Shown here: positions 17,567-25,951 of the stretch, piece after piece | Layout of the letters: every line of letters begins with the position of its first letter | Numbering within the stretch: position 1 is the first letter of the stretch | DNA from: Vicinamibacteraceae bacterium | Lineage (GTDB): Bacteria; Planctomycetota; Phycisphaerae; Phycisphaerales; UBA5793 | Direction: 5' to 3' | DNA length: 55,393 bases | Assembly: GCA_011525805.1 (NCBI GenBank) | Contig: WYBR01000048.1 | Location: forward strand, 1 to 55,393 | Program-made: the position numbers and the translations under genes | The notes under the pieces: model-generated | What the model saw: the letters and a program-made list of their open reading frames with translations, nothing else | What the model was told of the DNA's origin: nothing | Databases searched by the model: none

Positions 17567-18367
17567 ATGGTCACTTCGACTGACCAGCGCGACCTGCTCA
17601 GCGCGCTGACGGATTGTGTTGTTGAGATGTCGCGCATCCGAGGTGGCGGGCCGGACGAATGGCTCGCGCGGGCTGCCGACGTCGTTCGCGTTCACCTTGT
17701 TCCCCGACAGGTGGTGTCCCTCTGGGACGGCGCCGCGGTCAACGGGAGCCGCTGGTCGAGCGTGCACCTCGGCGTGAGTGCGGCCCAGCCCGAAGCGACG
17801 GAGAGGTGGAACCGGCAGTTCATGGAAACGCTCGCGGATGCGGGCATCACGCCCGCCGTCGTGGCGCAGTCCGCGCAGACGCCGATTTCCGGCCGATTGA
17901 CGCGCAATCGCTACCAGAACGACGACGAGCGCCGGACGATCGAGTCGTACTGGAAGCGCCTGGGCGTCGAATCGCTCGAGTACTTTGGCGGGCCGCTCCC
18001 GCCCGAGGCGAAACTCAACGGAGGCGGCCGCACCTTCTTCCTCTCCGTCTGGTCGCAGGATCGCGTGACTGCTGATGACGCGACGCGCCGGGCGCTGCTG
18101 TCGCAGGCGTGGCGCGCGGCCGAGCGCCTCTACCTCGACGCGACCAGGTCAAACGGACGGAGCGCCTCCCTCGCCTCCCGCCTCACGCCCGGACAGGCGC
18201 GCGTCGCCGAGTTGCTCGGCCAGGGATTGAGCAAGCGCGAGATCGCCGGCATGCTCCAGCGCAGCGAGCACACCATCCACGACCACACCAAGTCCATCTA
18301 CAGCGCGCTGCAGGTCAACACGCGCGCCGAGTTCATGGCGCTGTGGGCGGGGACCAGGCCCAGTTAG
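17567..18367 (+). CDS. LuxR-family transcriptional regulator
   Basis: 266 residues from the ATG at 17567. The C-terminal 55 residues are a GerE/LuxR helix-turn-helix: RLTPGQARVAELLGQGLSKR, EIAGMLQRSEHTIHDHTKSI, then YSALQVNTRAEF. The N-terminal 200 residues have no receiver phospho-acceptor pattern or autoinducer-binding consensus that I can recognise; they may be a GAF/PAS-like sensory domain. An upstream in-frame start at 17441 would add 42 unlikely residues. The gene is divergent from tyrS and convergent with the permease gene (15 bases). Target genes unknown. Confidence 0.85.
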   Translation: MVTSTDQRDLLSALTDCVVEMSRIRGGGPDEWLARAADVVRVHLVPRQVVSLWDGAAVNGSRWSSVHLGVSAAQPEATERWNRQFMETLADAGITPAVVAQSAQTPISGRLTRNRYQNDDERRTIESYWKRLGVESLEYFGGPLPPEAKLNGGGRTFFLSVWSQDRVTADDATRRALLSQAWRAAERLYLDATRSNGRSASLASRLTPGQARVAELLGQGLSKREIAGMLQRSEHTIHDHTKSIYSALQVNTRAEFMALWAGTRPS

Positions 18368-18382
18368 CGGCGGCAACCCCCG

Positions 18383-20125
18383 TCAAAGGCGAAAGAGCGC
18401 TCCCACCCGGCGACCCAGCAGCGCCCCGGCGCCGCACAGGGTGATCGCGAGCAGGAGCATCCCCCAGACGCCCATCGCCGACGCGATGTACTCGCCGTCG
18501 CCGAGGCGCTGGTGCAGTGTGTAGATCGCCTTGGTCATCGGGTAGTGAATCTCGCGCTGCGCCAGGATGAGAGAGTCGGAAACCTCGAGCATCGAGAAAC
18601 TGAAGACGAGCAGACCGCCGGCGATGAGGTTGGCGGTGATCAGCGGGACCGTCGCGGCGAGAAACGCCCGCACCGGGCCGGCGCCGAGGTTGCGCGCGGC
18701 TTCTTCAAGTTCGACGGCGGTCTGCTCCAGTCCGGCCGCCACGGATCGGACCATGTACGGCAGGCGGCGCACGGCATAGGCGATGACGAGCAGCAGCAGG
18801 GGGTCCGCCTGCGGGCCAAGCACGTCGAACCGGGCCGCGATCGGTGCGAACCACACCTGCCAGCCGACTGCGGCCTCCGTCCGCCACGAGAAGGGCGGGT
18901 GCAACGTCATCGCTACGTATCCGAAGGCCAGCACCAGCCCTGGCACCGCCAGAGGCAGCATCGCCAGCGCATCAAGAAGGCGCCGGCCCAGCGCCTTGCC
19001 GCGCACGACGAGGTACGCGATGAGCGTCCCGACGACCAGCGTCAGGATCATCGAAAGCGCCGCGTACTTGAGCGAGTTGGCGATCGAGCCCATGGCGAGG
19101 GCGTGGCCGAGCGCATCGTGGTAATGGCCCGTCGTCCAGGAGGTCGGGAGGATGGATCGATACCACTGGCCGGGCTGGGCGAAACTGACCGCGATGACGC
19201 CGAGATGCGGGATCATCGCCGGGAGGATGACGAGGCCGAACGCGCCCCAGGCGGCGAGAGTGGCGAGCGGTCCAAGGCGCCGCCCCGGGGCGCCGACTGA
19301 TCCCTTGCCGAGCATCGCGTGGCCGCGCGCTCCGAAAACGCCCTTGCCCAGCAGGTAGAGCAGCATCACCGAGCCGAGCATCACGATCGTGAGGGCGTAA
19401 GGCTGCGCCGAAGACTCCATCTCCTTGAGTTGGTAAAACACCTGCACAGGAAGGACGTGGCGCAGATCGAAGATCAGCGGCGTGCCGAGTTCCGTGAAGG
19501 ACCAGACGAACGCGATCGTCGCGCCCGCGAAGAGGCCGGGCCGGATGAGCGGCAAGGTGATGCGGCGAAAGCGCTTCCAGCGCGAGGCGCCGAGGTTCCG
19601 CGCGGCCTCGTCGAGGGAAGGGTCAAGGTTGGCCAGCGCCGAGAGCGCGTTGAGATAGACGATCGGGTAGAGGTGCAGCGCCTCCACGACGACCACGCCC
19701 CAGAACCGACCCTGGCCGAGAAAGTCCCACTCCGTGCCGAGCAGCGCGTTGAGGGCGCCGAAGCGGCCGAGAACATGCTTCATCCCGATGGCGCCGACGA
19801 ACGGAGGAAGGACCAGCGGCACGAGCGCCAAAGCCCCCAACGCCTGCTTGCCGAAAAACTCGCAGCGGGCGCTCAGGACGGCCAGGGGCAGGGCGAGCAG
19901 CAGGCTCAGAATCGTCGTCGCGGCGGCGATCTGCGCCGAATTGTAAAGTCCGGCCCGCAGCGCCGGATCGACGAAGACCAGCCGCAGCGCTTCGAGCGTA
20001 AGGCGGCCGTCCGGCCCGATCACGCCTCCCCGCACCGTCAGCACGATCGGCCAGATGAGAAACACGCCGAGCAGCGCCAGCAGGAGGAGAACGAGCGTCT
20101 GTTGACCGACGAATCGCCAGCGCAT
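18383..20125 (-). CDS. Fused two-domain ABC transporter permease, FbpB/iron(III) type
   Basis: 580 residues with about twelve membrane segments forming two homologous permease halves. Each half has an EAA loop that contacts the ATPase: EAARNLGASRWKRFRRITLP in the first and EAARNLGAGPVRAFLAATVP in the second. This duplicated layout is typical of FbpB/SfuB-like Fe3+ (or thiamine, ThiP) importers. The start at 20125 is chosen because the open frame upstream of it runs antisense through mgtE and has no membrane character. Neither the binding protein nor the ATPase is adjacent: the neighbours are luxR (convergent) and mgtE (divergent). The substrate is therefore unproven. Confidence 0.87.
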   Translation of the reverse strand: MRWRFVGQQTLVLLLLALLGVFLIWPIVLTVRGGVIGPDGRLTLEALRLVFVDPALRAGLYNSAQIAAATTILSLLLALPLAVLSARCEFFGKQALGALALVPLVLPPFVGAIGMKHVLGRFGALNALLGTEWDFLGQGRFWGVVVVEALHLYPIVYLNALSALANLDPSLDEAARNLGASRWKRFRRITLPLIRPGLFAGATIAFVWSFTELGTPLIFDLRHVLPVQVFYQLKEMESSAQPYALTIVMLGSVMLLYLLGKGVFGARGHAMLGKGSVGAPGRRLGPLATLAAWGAFGLVILPAMIPHLGVIAVSFAQPGQWYRSILPTSWTTGHYHDALGHALAMGSIANSLKYAALSMILTLVVGTLIAYLVVRGKALGRRLLDALAMLPLAVPGLVLAFGYVAMTLHPPFSWRTEAAVGWQVWFAPIAARFDVLGPQADPLLLLVIAYAVRRLPYMVRSVAAGLEQTAVELEEAARNLGAGPVRAFLAATVPLITANLIAGGLLVFSFSMLEVSDSLILAQREIHYPMTKAIYTLHQRLGDGEYIASAMGVWGMLLLAITLCGAGALLGRRVGALFRL

Positions 20126-20192
20126 GACGGCGCAACGGTAGCGCCGCGCGTCGAGCGCCGCATCGCACGCGGCGCGACCTACACTCCTGTCC

Positions 20193-21719
20193 ATGTCGGC
20201 GGAACAGGACAAGAAGCATCCGGCGGAGCGCGCGGCCGATGCGGGGTCGAGCGGTTCCGCGCATGAAGGGCCGTCCACGCCCGAGGGCGAGCCCGCTCGC
20301 CCGGTGCTCGAAGACGTCACGGCGGACTCGACGCACGACCAGGAGATCGCCCGGCTGCTTTCGGAGCCCGAAGCGGTCAGTCTGGAGATCCTCGCCCCGG
20401 CGCTGACGGCGCTCGAGCCCGCCGACGCCGCCGACGCCCTCGAAGAGATCGATTCCGATGCCGCGGCCGACGTCGTCGTGCGCCTTCCCGAAGACGACGC
20501 CGCCGCCGACATCGCGGCGATGGAGACGCACTGGGCCGTCGAGATCCTCCGCCAGGTCATGATCGACTACGGCGCAGAGGCGGTCGCCCGCTACCTCGCG
20601 CGGATGGAGGCGGACGACGCCGTCGACATCCTCCAGGCCCTTCCGGAAGAGGAGCGAGAACGCGTTCTCGACGTCATCGAGCCGAAGCGCGCCGTCCAAC
20701 TCAAGCAGTTGATGCGCTTCGACCCCGAGACGGCCGGCGGCATGATGACCACCGAGTTCGTCTCCGTGGACGCCGACCTCACCGTCGGACAGGCGATCGA
20801 GTCCATCCGTCGCCAGCACGACATCGAGTTCAGCCAGGTCTACTGCGTCGACGGGCGCCGCCACCTCGTCGGCACGCTCTCGCCCAAGAGCCTTCTGACC
20901 GCCAGCGCCGACGATCCCGTTCGGAGCCTCATCGACGAGGATCTCGACTACCTCCGTCCAGACACCGACCGCGAGGAGATCGCGGCGGCGTTCGAACGCT
21001 ACGACTACACGGAGATGCCGGTGGTCGATCGTGCCGGGAGGCTCCTGGGCATCGTCACCGTCGACGACGTGCTCGACATCATCCGTGCGGAGCACACCGA
21101 AGACGCGTACAAGATGGTCGGCGCCAGCGTCGGCGAGGCGGTGTACAGCAGCGTGTGGCGGAAGTTCCGCGGGCGCTTCCCCTGGCTGGTGATCAATGTG
21201 TTCACTTCGATGGTGGCGGCCGTGGTCGTGCTCCAGTTCGACTACCTCATCGCGCATCTCGCCATCCTTGCGGTGATGATGCCGGTGATTGCGAACCAGG
21301 CGGGCAACGCCGGCCAGCAGAGCCTCGCGGTCACGCTGCGCGGGTTGGTGCTGGGGGAGGTGCGCGGCCGGCGCGCCTGGCCGCTCGTTCGCCGCGAAGT
21401 GGCGGTCGGAGTTCTCAACGGCTTGATCGTCGGGACGGCGGTCGGGGCGATGGTGGCCGCAGCCTCGCTCGCGGGCCTTCATCAGGTGCCGTGGACGCTG
21501 GGGGTCATCATCGCCGTGGCCATGACCGCCTCGGTCGGGGCGGGCTGTCTCGTCGGCTCGGCCATGCCTCTCGTGCTCGACCATTGGGAGTTCGACCCGG
21601 CGACGGGCTCGACGATCTTCCTGACCATGGTGACCGATTCCGTCAGTTTTCTGACGTTTCTTGGCCTGGCGAGCCTCCTGCAGCATCTCCTGCTCGGGGC
21701 GACGGGGTCGCCTGCGTAA
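20193..21719 (+). CDS. mgtE: Magnesium transporter MgtE
   Basis: Mg2+ channel/transporter of the inner membrane, 508 residues. The acidic N-domain (about 45-180) has superhelical repeats (LEPADAADALEEID; EADDAVDILQALPEEE), followed by paired CBS domains (about 185-305; MMTTEFVSVDADLTVGQAI and YTEMPVVDRAGRLLGIVTVD). The C-terminal five-helix pore contains the family signature MMPVIANQAGNAGQQSLAV. The first 45 residues are a low-complexity charged tail. It is divergent from the permease gene with only 67 bases between starts; this leader is too short to hold an M-box riboswitch. Confidence 0.96.
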   Translation: MSAEQDKKHPAERAADAGSSGSAHEGPSTPEGEPARPVLEDVTADSTHDQEIARLLSEPEAVSLEILAPALTALEPADAADALEEIDSDAAADVVVRLPEDDAAADIAAMETHWAVEILRQVMIDYGAEAVARYLARMEADDAVDILQALPEEERERVLDVIEPKRAVQLKQLMRFDPETAGGMMTTEFVSVDADLTVGQAIESIRRQHDIEFSQVYCVDGRRHLVGTLSPKSLLTASADDPVRSLIDEDLDYLRPDTDREEIAAAFERYDYTEMPVVDRAGRLLGIVTVDDVLDIIRAEHTEDAYKMVGASVGEAVYSSVWRKFRGRFPWLVINVFTSMVAAVVVLQFDYLIAHLAILAVMMPVIANQAGNAGQQSLAVTLRGLVLGEVRGRRAWPLVRREVAVGVLNGLIVGTAVGAMVAAASLAGLHQVPWTLGVIIAVAMTASVGAGCLVGSAMPLVLDHWEFDPATGSTIFLTMVTDSVSFLTFLGLASLLQHLLLGATGSPA

Positions 21720-21933
21720 TCTCGGGTGAGGAGCGCCCATCCGGCGGCGTGCAAAATCCTCACGTCCGTTCACTTGACGACGCCCCTTCTGGGCGCGACA
21801 GTGTTAGGCCCCAAGGGCCGCGCCGCGGCCCGCGCGGTATGTGCCGACCGGTCCCGACGGGGTCCGGCGGCTCCCCTGTAGAGGTTGACTCATCCGGGCC
21901 GGCCACGGCCCCGGATCCTCGGAGGTCTCAAGC

Positions 21934-23304
21934 ATGGCGTCGCGATCGAACAGTGGAATGGGCGTGCTGGTGGCGCTGGTCATCTTCATCATGCTCACCA
22001 TCACCCTTCTCCTGCTGGTGATGCTCTTCTACACCAAGGCCGACAAGGAAGCCCAACTCAAGGACGCCGCGGAGACCGCCGCGCGGGAGTTCATCCGCAG
22101 CGAGGAGCGAAATCGCGACGACATCGTCCGGCTCAAGTCCGAGGCGCAGGAGAAGAGCATGAGCGTCGTCATGTACTTGCGCACGCAGATGCAGGACCTC
22201 ATGCGCGACGTTGCCGGCAACCAGAACCTCTCGCCCTCCCGGCTGCGCACGCAACTGGATCAACTCGGCCTGCGCGAGGGCGAGTCGCTCACGGGCTTCG
22301 TGACCACACTGAGCACCCAGGTGAGCGACCGCGATGACCGCATCAAGGCGCTGGAGAACGAACTCGCGGCGGCCCACACCCGCCTGGGCGAAGAAGTGGC
22401 GCGCCGCGAGGAGTTGCAGCGCAGCCAGGAGGCCGCGCTCGCCGCCGCCAACGCCGAAATCGACCGCGTCAAGCAGCGCGCGGACCGCTACCAGCAGCAG
22501 GTGCTCGACTCCGAGCGGGACATGCAGGATCGCGTGCGCGACATCCGCGCCCAACTCGACGCCGAGATCGCCAGCCTCAAGGAGCAGATCGAACGGCGCG
22601 ACGTGACGATCGCCGAACTCACCGACAACGTCCGGGCGCTCCAAAGCCGCGTGCGGGGCGTGACTCAGAGCAACATCGATGAGGGTTCGCAGGTGGACGG
22701 CCACGTCGTGCGCCTCGTCGGCAACGACGAAGTCTTCATCGACCTCGGCAAGCCGCAGCACCTTGTGCTGGGCATGACCTTTAACGTCTACGGCTCGATC
22801 TCCGAGATGCGTCCCGACGCGCAGGGGAACGTGCCGCAGGGCAAAGCCACCGTCGAAGTGACGCGGATCGGCGAGACGACGTCCACCGCCCGCATCATCC
22901 GCTCCACGCCCGGCCGCGCCGTCGTCGAGGGCGACGTGATCGTCAACCCGGTCTACGACCGGAACAAGAAGTACTCCTTCTTCCTCTTCGGCCAGTTCGA
23001 TCTCGACGGCGAGAACGGGCCGAGCGAGTTTGAGACGGAAATCGTCCGTTCGCGGATCCGCGAGTGGGGCGGGGAACTGCGCAGCGAGTTCGCCGGCGAC
23101 ATGGACTTCCTCGTGCTGGGCGTCGAGCCGGCGCTCCCCGCCGAGCCGCGCCCGAACGCGACCGGACCCGAGGTCATCGCCTACCGCCGCGCCCGGCAGT
23201 TCTACGAGGATTACAACGCCCATCTCGACCGGGCCCAGCGCCTCTCGATCCCCGTCCTGAACCAGAATCGCCTGCTGACGCTCATCGGCTACTACGGCAA
23301 CTGA
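21934..23304 (+). CDS. Membrane-anchored coiled-coil protein with FlgT-C-like and BRCT-like C-terminus
   Basis: 456 residues; GGAGG lies eight bases before the ATG. One membrane helix (about 10-33) is followed by a long heptad-rich coiled coil (about 35-245). A beta domain (about 250-345) reads GHVVRLVGNDEVFIDLG and LGMTFNVY and ends VVEGDVIVNPVYD, resembling the C-terminal domain of FlgT. The last 105 residues match the BRCT pattern: FFLFGQFDLDG, REWGGELRSEF, MDFLVLG, and a final IPVLNQNRLLTLIGYY. BRCT domains normally act in DNA repair inside the cell, so the combination with a membrane anchor is unexpected. Topology is not settled by the charge distribution. Domain calls are by eye. Confidence 0.75.
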   Translation: MASRSNSGMGVLVALVIFIMLTITLLLLVMLFYTKADKEAQLKDAAETAAREFIRSEERNRDDIVRLKSEAQEKSMSVVMYLRTQMQDLMRDVAGNQNLSPSRLRTQLDQLGLREGESLTGFVTTLSTQVSDRDDRIKALENELAAAHTRLGEEVARREELQRSQEAALAAANAEIDRVKQRADRYQQQVLDSERDMQDRVRDIRAQLDAEIASLKEQIERRDVTIAELTDNVRALQSRVRGVTQSNIDEGSQVDGHVVRLVGNDEVFIDLGKPQHLVLGMTFNVYGSISEMRPDAQGNVPQGKATVEVTRIGETTSTARIIRSTPGRAVVEGDVIVNPVYDRNKKYSFFLFGQFDLDGENGPSEFETEIVRSRIREWGGELRSEFAGDMDFLVLGVEPALPAEPRPNATGPEVIAYRRARQFYEDYNAHLDRAQRLSIPVLNQNRLLTLIGYYGN

Positions 23305-23336
23305 GCGCTGCGGCCCGCTGTCGGTGAATCATTCCG

Positions 23337-23364
23337 CCCCGCGCCCCGGCGCGGGGCTTTTCTT
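23337..23364 (+). terminator. Rho-independent terminator
   Basis: An 8-bp GC stem (CCCCGCGC / GCGCGGGG, 23337-23344 and 23349-23356) with a four-base loop is followed by CTTTTCTT. It is 32 bases after the stop of the coiled-coil gene and 40 bases before the next start. Confidence 0.85.
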
Positions 23365-23405
23365 GGAGTTCCTTTCCGCCGCGCGCCGATCTTCCGCGCC
23401 GCACC

Positions 23406-24440
23406 ATGGCCCGCAACGAGTCCTACATCGTCAACCAGGCCGCCTACGTCGCCCTGCGAACGCTCGGTACGGCGATGCAGTGCTTTGGCGTCAACGAAGT
23501 GATGGCGGCGGTCGGGTCCGTCGGGGATCTCTGGTTCCGATTCGATCGACGCCGGCGCGAGCGCTCCCTCGACCACATCCGCCTCGCCCTGCCGGAACTG
23601 AGCGAGGAGCAGGCGCTCGATCTCTGCCGCGCCTCGATGCGCCATCTGCTCCAGACGTTTTCGGCGGAGGTGATCTTCGCGCCGCGCCTCATCACGCCGA
23701 CGACCTGGCCGAACTACGTCCGTTTCGGCCGAGTGCGCGAGGCGATGCCGATCCTCACGGCCAACCGCCCTGCCATCTTCCTCTCCGGGCACTGCGGCAA
23801 CTTCGAACTCCTCGGCCTGGCGCTGGCGACGGCAGGGTATCCCATGACGGCGCTGGCGCGCCCCCTCGACCTGCCCCGCATTAACGACTGGCTCCTGGGC
23901 GTTCGGCAGAGCCGGGGCATGACGATCCTGACCAAGTTTGGCGCCACCGGGCACATCGCCTCGCTCATTGAGCGCGGCGAGCGCGTCGCCTTCATCGCCG
24001 ACCAGAACGCGGGCGACCGGGGGCTGTTCGTTCCCTTCTTCGGGCGTCTTGCCTCGGCGTACAAGTCGATCGGATTGCTCGCGATGCGGTTCGAGACGCC
24101 GATCGTGTGCGGCGTGGCGCATCGCCGCCGGCCCGACGTCTTCTCCTACGAGATCGATCTCACTGACGTGATCAATCCGCAGGACTGGAAGGACCAGCCG
24201 GACCCGCTCTACTACATCGCGGCGAGGTACACGCGATCGATCGAGGAGATGGTCCGCCGTGCGCCCGAGCAGTACTTCTGGGTTCATCGTCGGTGGAAGT
24301 CGCGCCCCCCGCACGAGCGAACCGGGCGGCCGATGCCCGAGTCGCTGCGCGAGAAGATCGCCGTGCTGCCGTGGATAACCGATGAAGCGCTGGCGCGGAT
24401 CGTCGATGCCAGCGAGCGCGAGTCGGCGCTGGCCCGATAG
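23406..24440 (+). CDS. Lipid A lauroyl-type acyltransferase (LpxL/HtrB family)
   Basis: 344-residue inner-membrane acyltransferase of the LpxL/LpxM family, which adds secondary acyl chains to lipid A. The catalytic HX4E motif is SGHCGNFE (His129, Glu134). Other family blocks are RRRRERSLDHIRLALPE, VAFIADQNAGDRGLFVPFFG and APEQYFWVHRRWKSRPP. It supports an outer membrane containing lipid A or a similar lipid. A terminator separates it from the upstream gene, so it should have its own promoter. Family assignment is firm; the exact acyl donor and position are not. Confidence 0.9.
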   Translation: MARNESYIVNQAAYVALRTLGTAMQCFGVNEVMAAVGSVGDLWFRFDRRRRERSLDHIRLALPELSEEQALDLCRASMRHLLQTFSAEVIFAPRLITPTTWPNYVRFGRVREAMPILTANRPAIFLSGHCGNFELLGLALATAGYPMTALARPLDLPRINDWLLGVRQSRGMTILTKFGATGHIASLIERGERVAFIADQNAGDRGLFVPFFGRLASAYKSIGLLAMRFETPIVCGVAHRRRPDVFSYEIDLTDVINPQDWKDQPDPLYYIAARYTRSIEEMVRRAPEQYFWVHRRWKSRPPHERTGRPMPESLREKIAVLPWITDEALARIVDASERESALAR

Positions 24441-24613
24441 CCCGCGCCGGCGCTGGCGGCGGGCCCGCAGCGCGAAGACGGGTGGGGGCGGCGCAAACGC
24501 TGCCTCCGGAGACTCGCCGACCTTAACCCCGGTGCGGATTGTTCCGATGTTGCCTGTTGTTCATGCCCGGAGGGATTGTCGGGCTGCGACGCTTTCAACA
24601 GGGGACAACAGCC

Positions 24614-25192
24614 ATGCCGCGCGAGAAAGATGTGCTGACGACGGGGGAAGTCGCCAAGATCTGCAACGTCGCTCCCCGGACCGTTTCAAAGTGGTTCGAC
24701 TCGGGACAGCTGCGAGGTTATCGGATTCCCGGCTCCAAGGACCGGCGAATCCCCCTCAACGGCCTCATCCGCTTCATGAAGCAGCACGGTATCCCCCTCG
24801 ACGGCCTCGTCTCCGGACAGACCCGCATCCTCGTCGTCGACGGCGAGCAGGAGATCGTCGACACCCTTCAGAAACTCCTCACCGAACACGGCAACTACGA
24901 GGTCCGCTCCGCCACCACGAGTTTCGGCGCCGGCATCGAGTGCGAGCGCTTCCGCCCCAACGTCCTCCTCACCGACATCGACCTCGAACGCATCGACGGC
25001 CGCGGCCTCGCCAAAATGGTCCGCTCGCAGGATGACCTCCAGATGACCAAGATCATCGGCATGAGTTCCAAACTCACCGACGGCCAGACGCATCAACTCC
25101 GTATGTCGGGTTTCGACGGCTTCCTCAAGAAGCCCTTCAACCTTCGCCAGGCGATCGCGGTGATCGAAGAAGTCCTCGCGCTGGTCTACTGA
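24614..25192 (+). CDS. Regulator with N-terminal HTH and C-terminal receiver domain
   Basis: 192 residues. The N-terminal 65 are a MerR/excisionase-type winged helix (LTTGEVAKICNVAPRTVSKW, then RGYRIPGSKDRRIPLNGL). Residues 71-190 are a response-regulator receiver: LVVDGEQE, phospho-acceptor Asp121 in LLTDIDL, Ser151, and Lys173 in FLKKPF. The order is reversed from typical response regulators. One of the two conserved acidic Mg2+ ligands is Gly77 (DG instead of DD/DE), so phosphorylation may be altered. The start at 24614 has AGGGGA upstream; the open frame can extend to 24539 without similarity. I know this fusion type mainly from planctomycetes. No partner kinase adjoins it. Confidence 0.88.
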   Translation: MPREKDVLTTGEVAKICNVAPRTVSKWFDSGQLRGYRIPGSKDRRIPLNGLIRFMKQHGIPLDGLVSGQTRILVVDGEQEIVDTLQKLLTEHGNYEVRSATTSFGAGIECERFRPNVLLTDIDLERIDGRGLAKMVRSQDDLQMTKIIGMSSKLTDGQTHQLRMSGFDGFLKKPFNLRQAIAVIEEVLALVY

Positions 25193-25252
25193 CCTCGCCC
25201 CGCACGACATGCTGATCTTCCTCGGCGTCCGCTCCCCGCTTGCGTCTTCGCC

Positions 25253-25951
25253 TCAAAGAGGTCGGCGCTTCGGTTCCCCCGGCGCCCGCGGGTACATCCG
25301 CGGCGTCTGGCGCAACTTCTCGATGACCACAACGCGCCCCGTCGGCGTCGCGATCGTTCGCGAGTGCGCCGCGTGCAGCGCGTGCAGCGCCGCCTTCGCC
25401 TCCACCAGTTCGTCCTCGGCCTTCTGGCCCTTGATCGCGAAGACGAATCCGCCGACCTTCGCCAGCGGGACTGTCAGTTCGAGCAGGACGCGAAGCGGCC
25501 CGACCGCTCGGGCCATCACCGCGTCGAACCGACCGCGGAAGCGGTGGTGATCCTGGCCGAGCGTCTCGGCTCGCTCCTGCACGACTTCGACGTTGCGCAG
25601 GGCGAGGCGCTCGACGCACTCGCGCAGGAACGCCGCCTTCTTGCCGGTCGCCTCGATGAGGGTGAATCGCACGTCGGGCAGACAGACGGCCAGGGGAATG
25701 CCCGGCAGCCCGCCGCCGCTGCCCACGTCCGCGACATTGCACGCTTCGAGGCTCGCCAGTGGCGCGATCAGCGTCAGGCTGTCGAGAATGTGCCTCTCCC
25801 ACGCCTCCGCTTCGTCGCGCACCGCCGTCAGGTTGAACTTCGCGTTGGTTTCCAGCAGGTGCGCGAGATAGGCGTCGAGGCGGTGCGCCTCGCCCGGTTC
25901 GAGTTCAACGCTGATGGCCGCGAGGCGCGACGTGAGGTCCGTCGGGATCAT
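25253..25951 (-). CDS. rsmG: 16S rRNA (guanine527-N7)-methyltransferase RsmG
   Basis: SAM-dependent methyltransferase modifying G527 of 16S rRNA. The SAM-binding motif VADVGSGGGLPGIPLA covers residues 73-88, preceded by the family segment KFNLTAVRDEAEAWERHILD and followed by LIEATGKKAAFLREC and VMARAVGPL. The 232 residues are of normal length. Its ATG overlaps the stop of the upstream SGNH hydrolase gene (ATGA, 25948-25951), so the two are translationally coupled. It is convergent with the HTH-receiver gene. Confidence 0.95.
   Translation of the reverse strand: MIPTDLTSRLAAISVELEPGEAHRLDAYLAHLLETNAKFNLTAVRDEAEAWERHILDSLTLIAPLASLEACNVADVGSGGGLPGIPLAVCLPDVRFTLIEATGKKAAFLRECVERLALRNVEVVQERAETLGQDHHRFRGRFDAVMARAVGPLRVLLELTVPLAKVGGFVFAIKGQKAEDELVEAKAALHALHAAHSRTIATPTGRVVVIEKLRQTPRMYPRAPGEPKRRPL

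Noticed and set aside
20126-20192. M-box riboswitch upstream of mgtE
   Set aside because: Only 67 bases separate the divergent starts, less than half the length needed.
19623-21773. A 716-codon minus-strand frame across mgtE and part of the permease gene
   Set aside because: Its translation is Arg/Asp/His-rich with no fold pattern, while the plus strand gives a complete MgtE and the other minus frame a complete permease.
21720-21933. Promoter TTGACG or TTGACT upstream of the coiled-coil gene
   Set aside because: Neither -35-like box has an acceptable -10 box at 16-18 bases.
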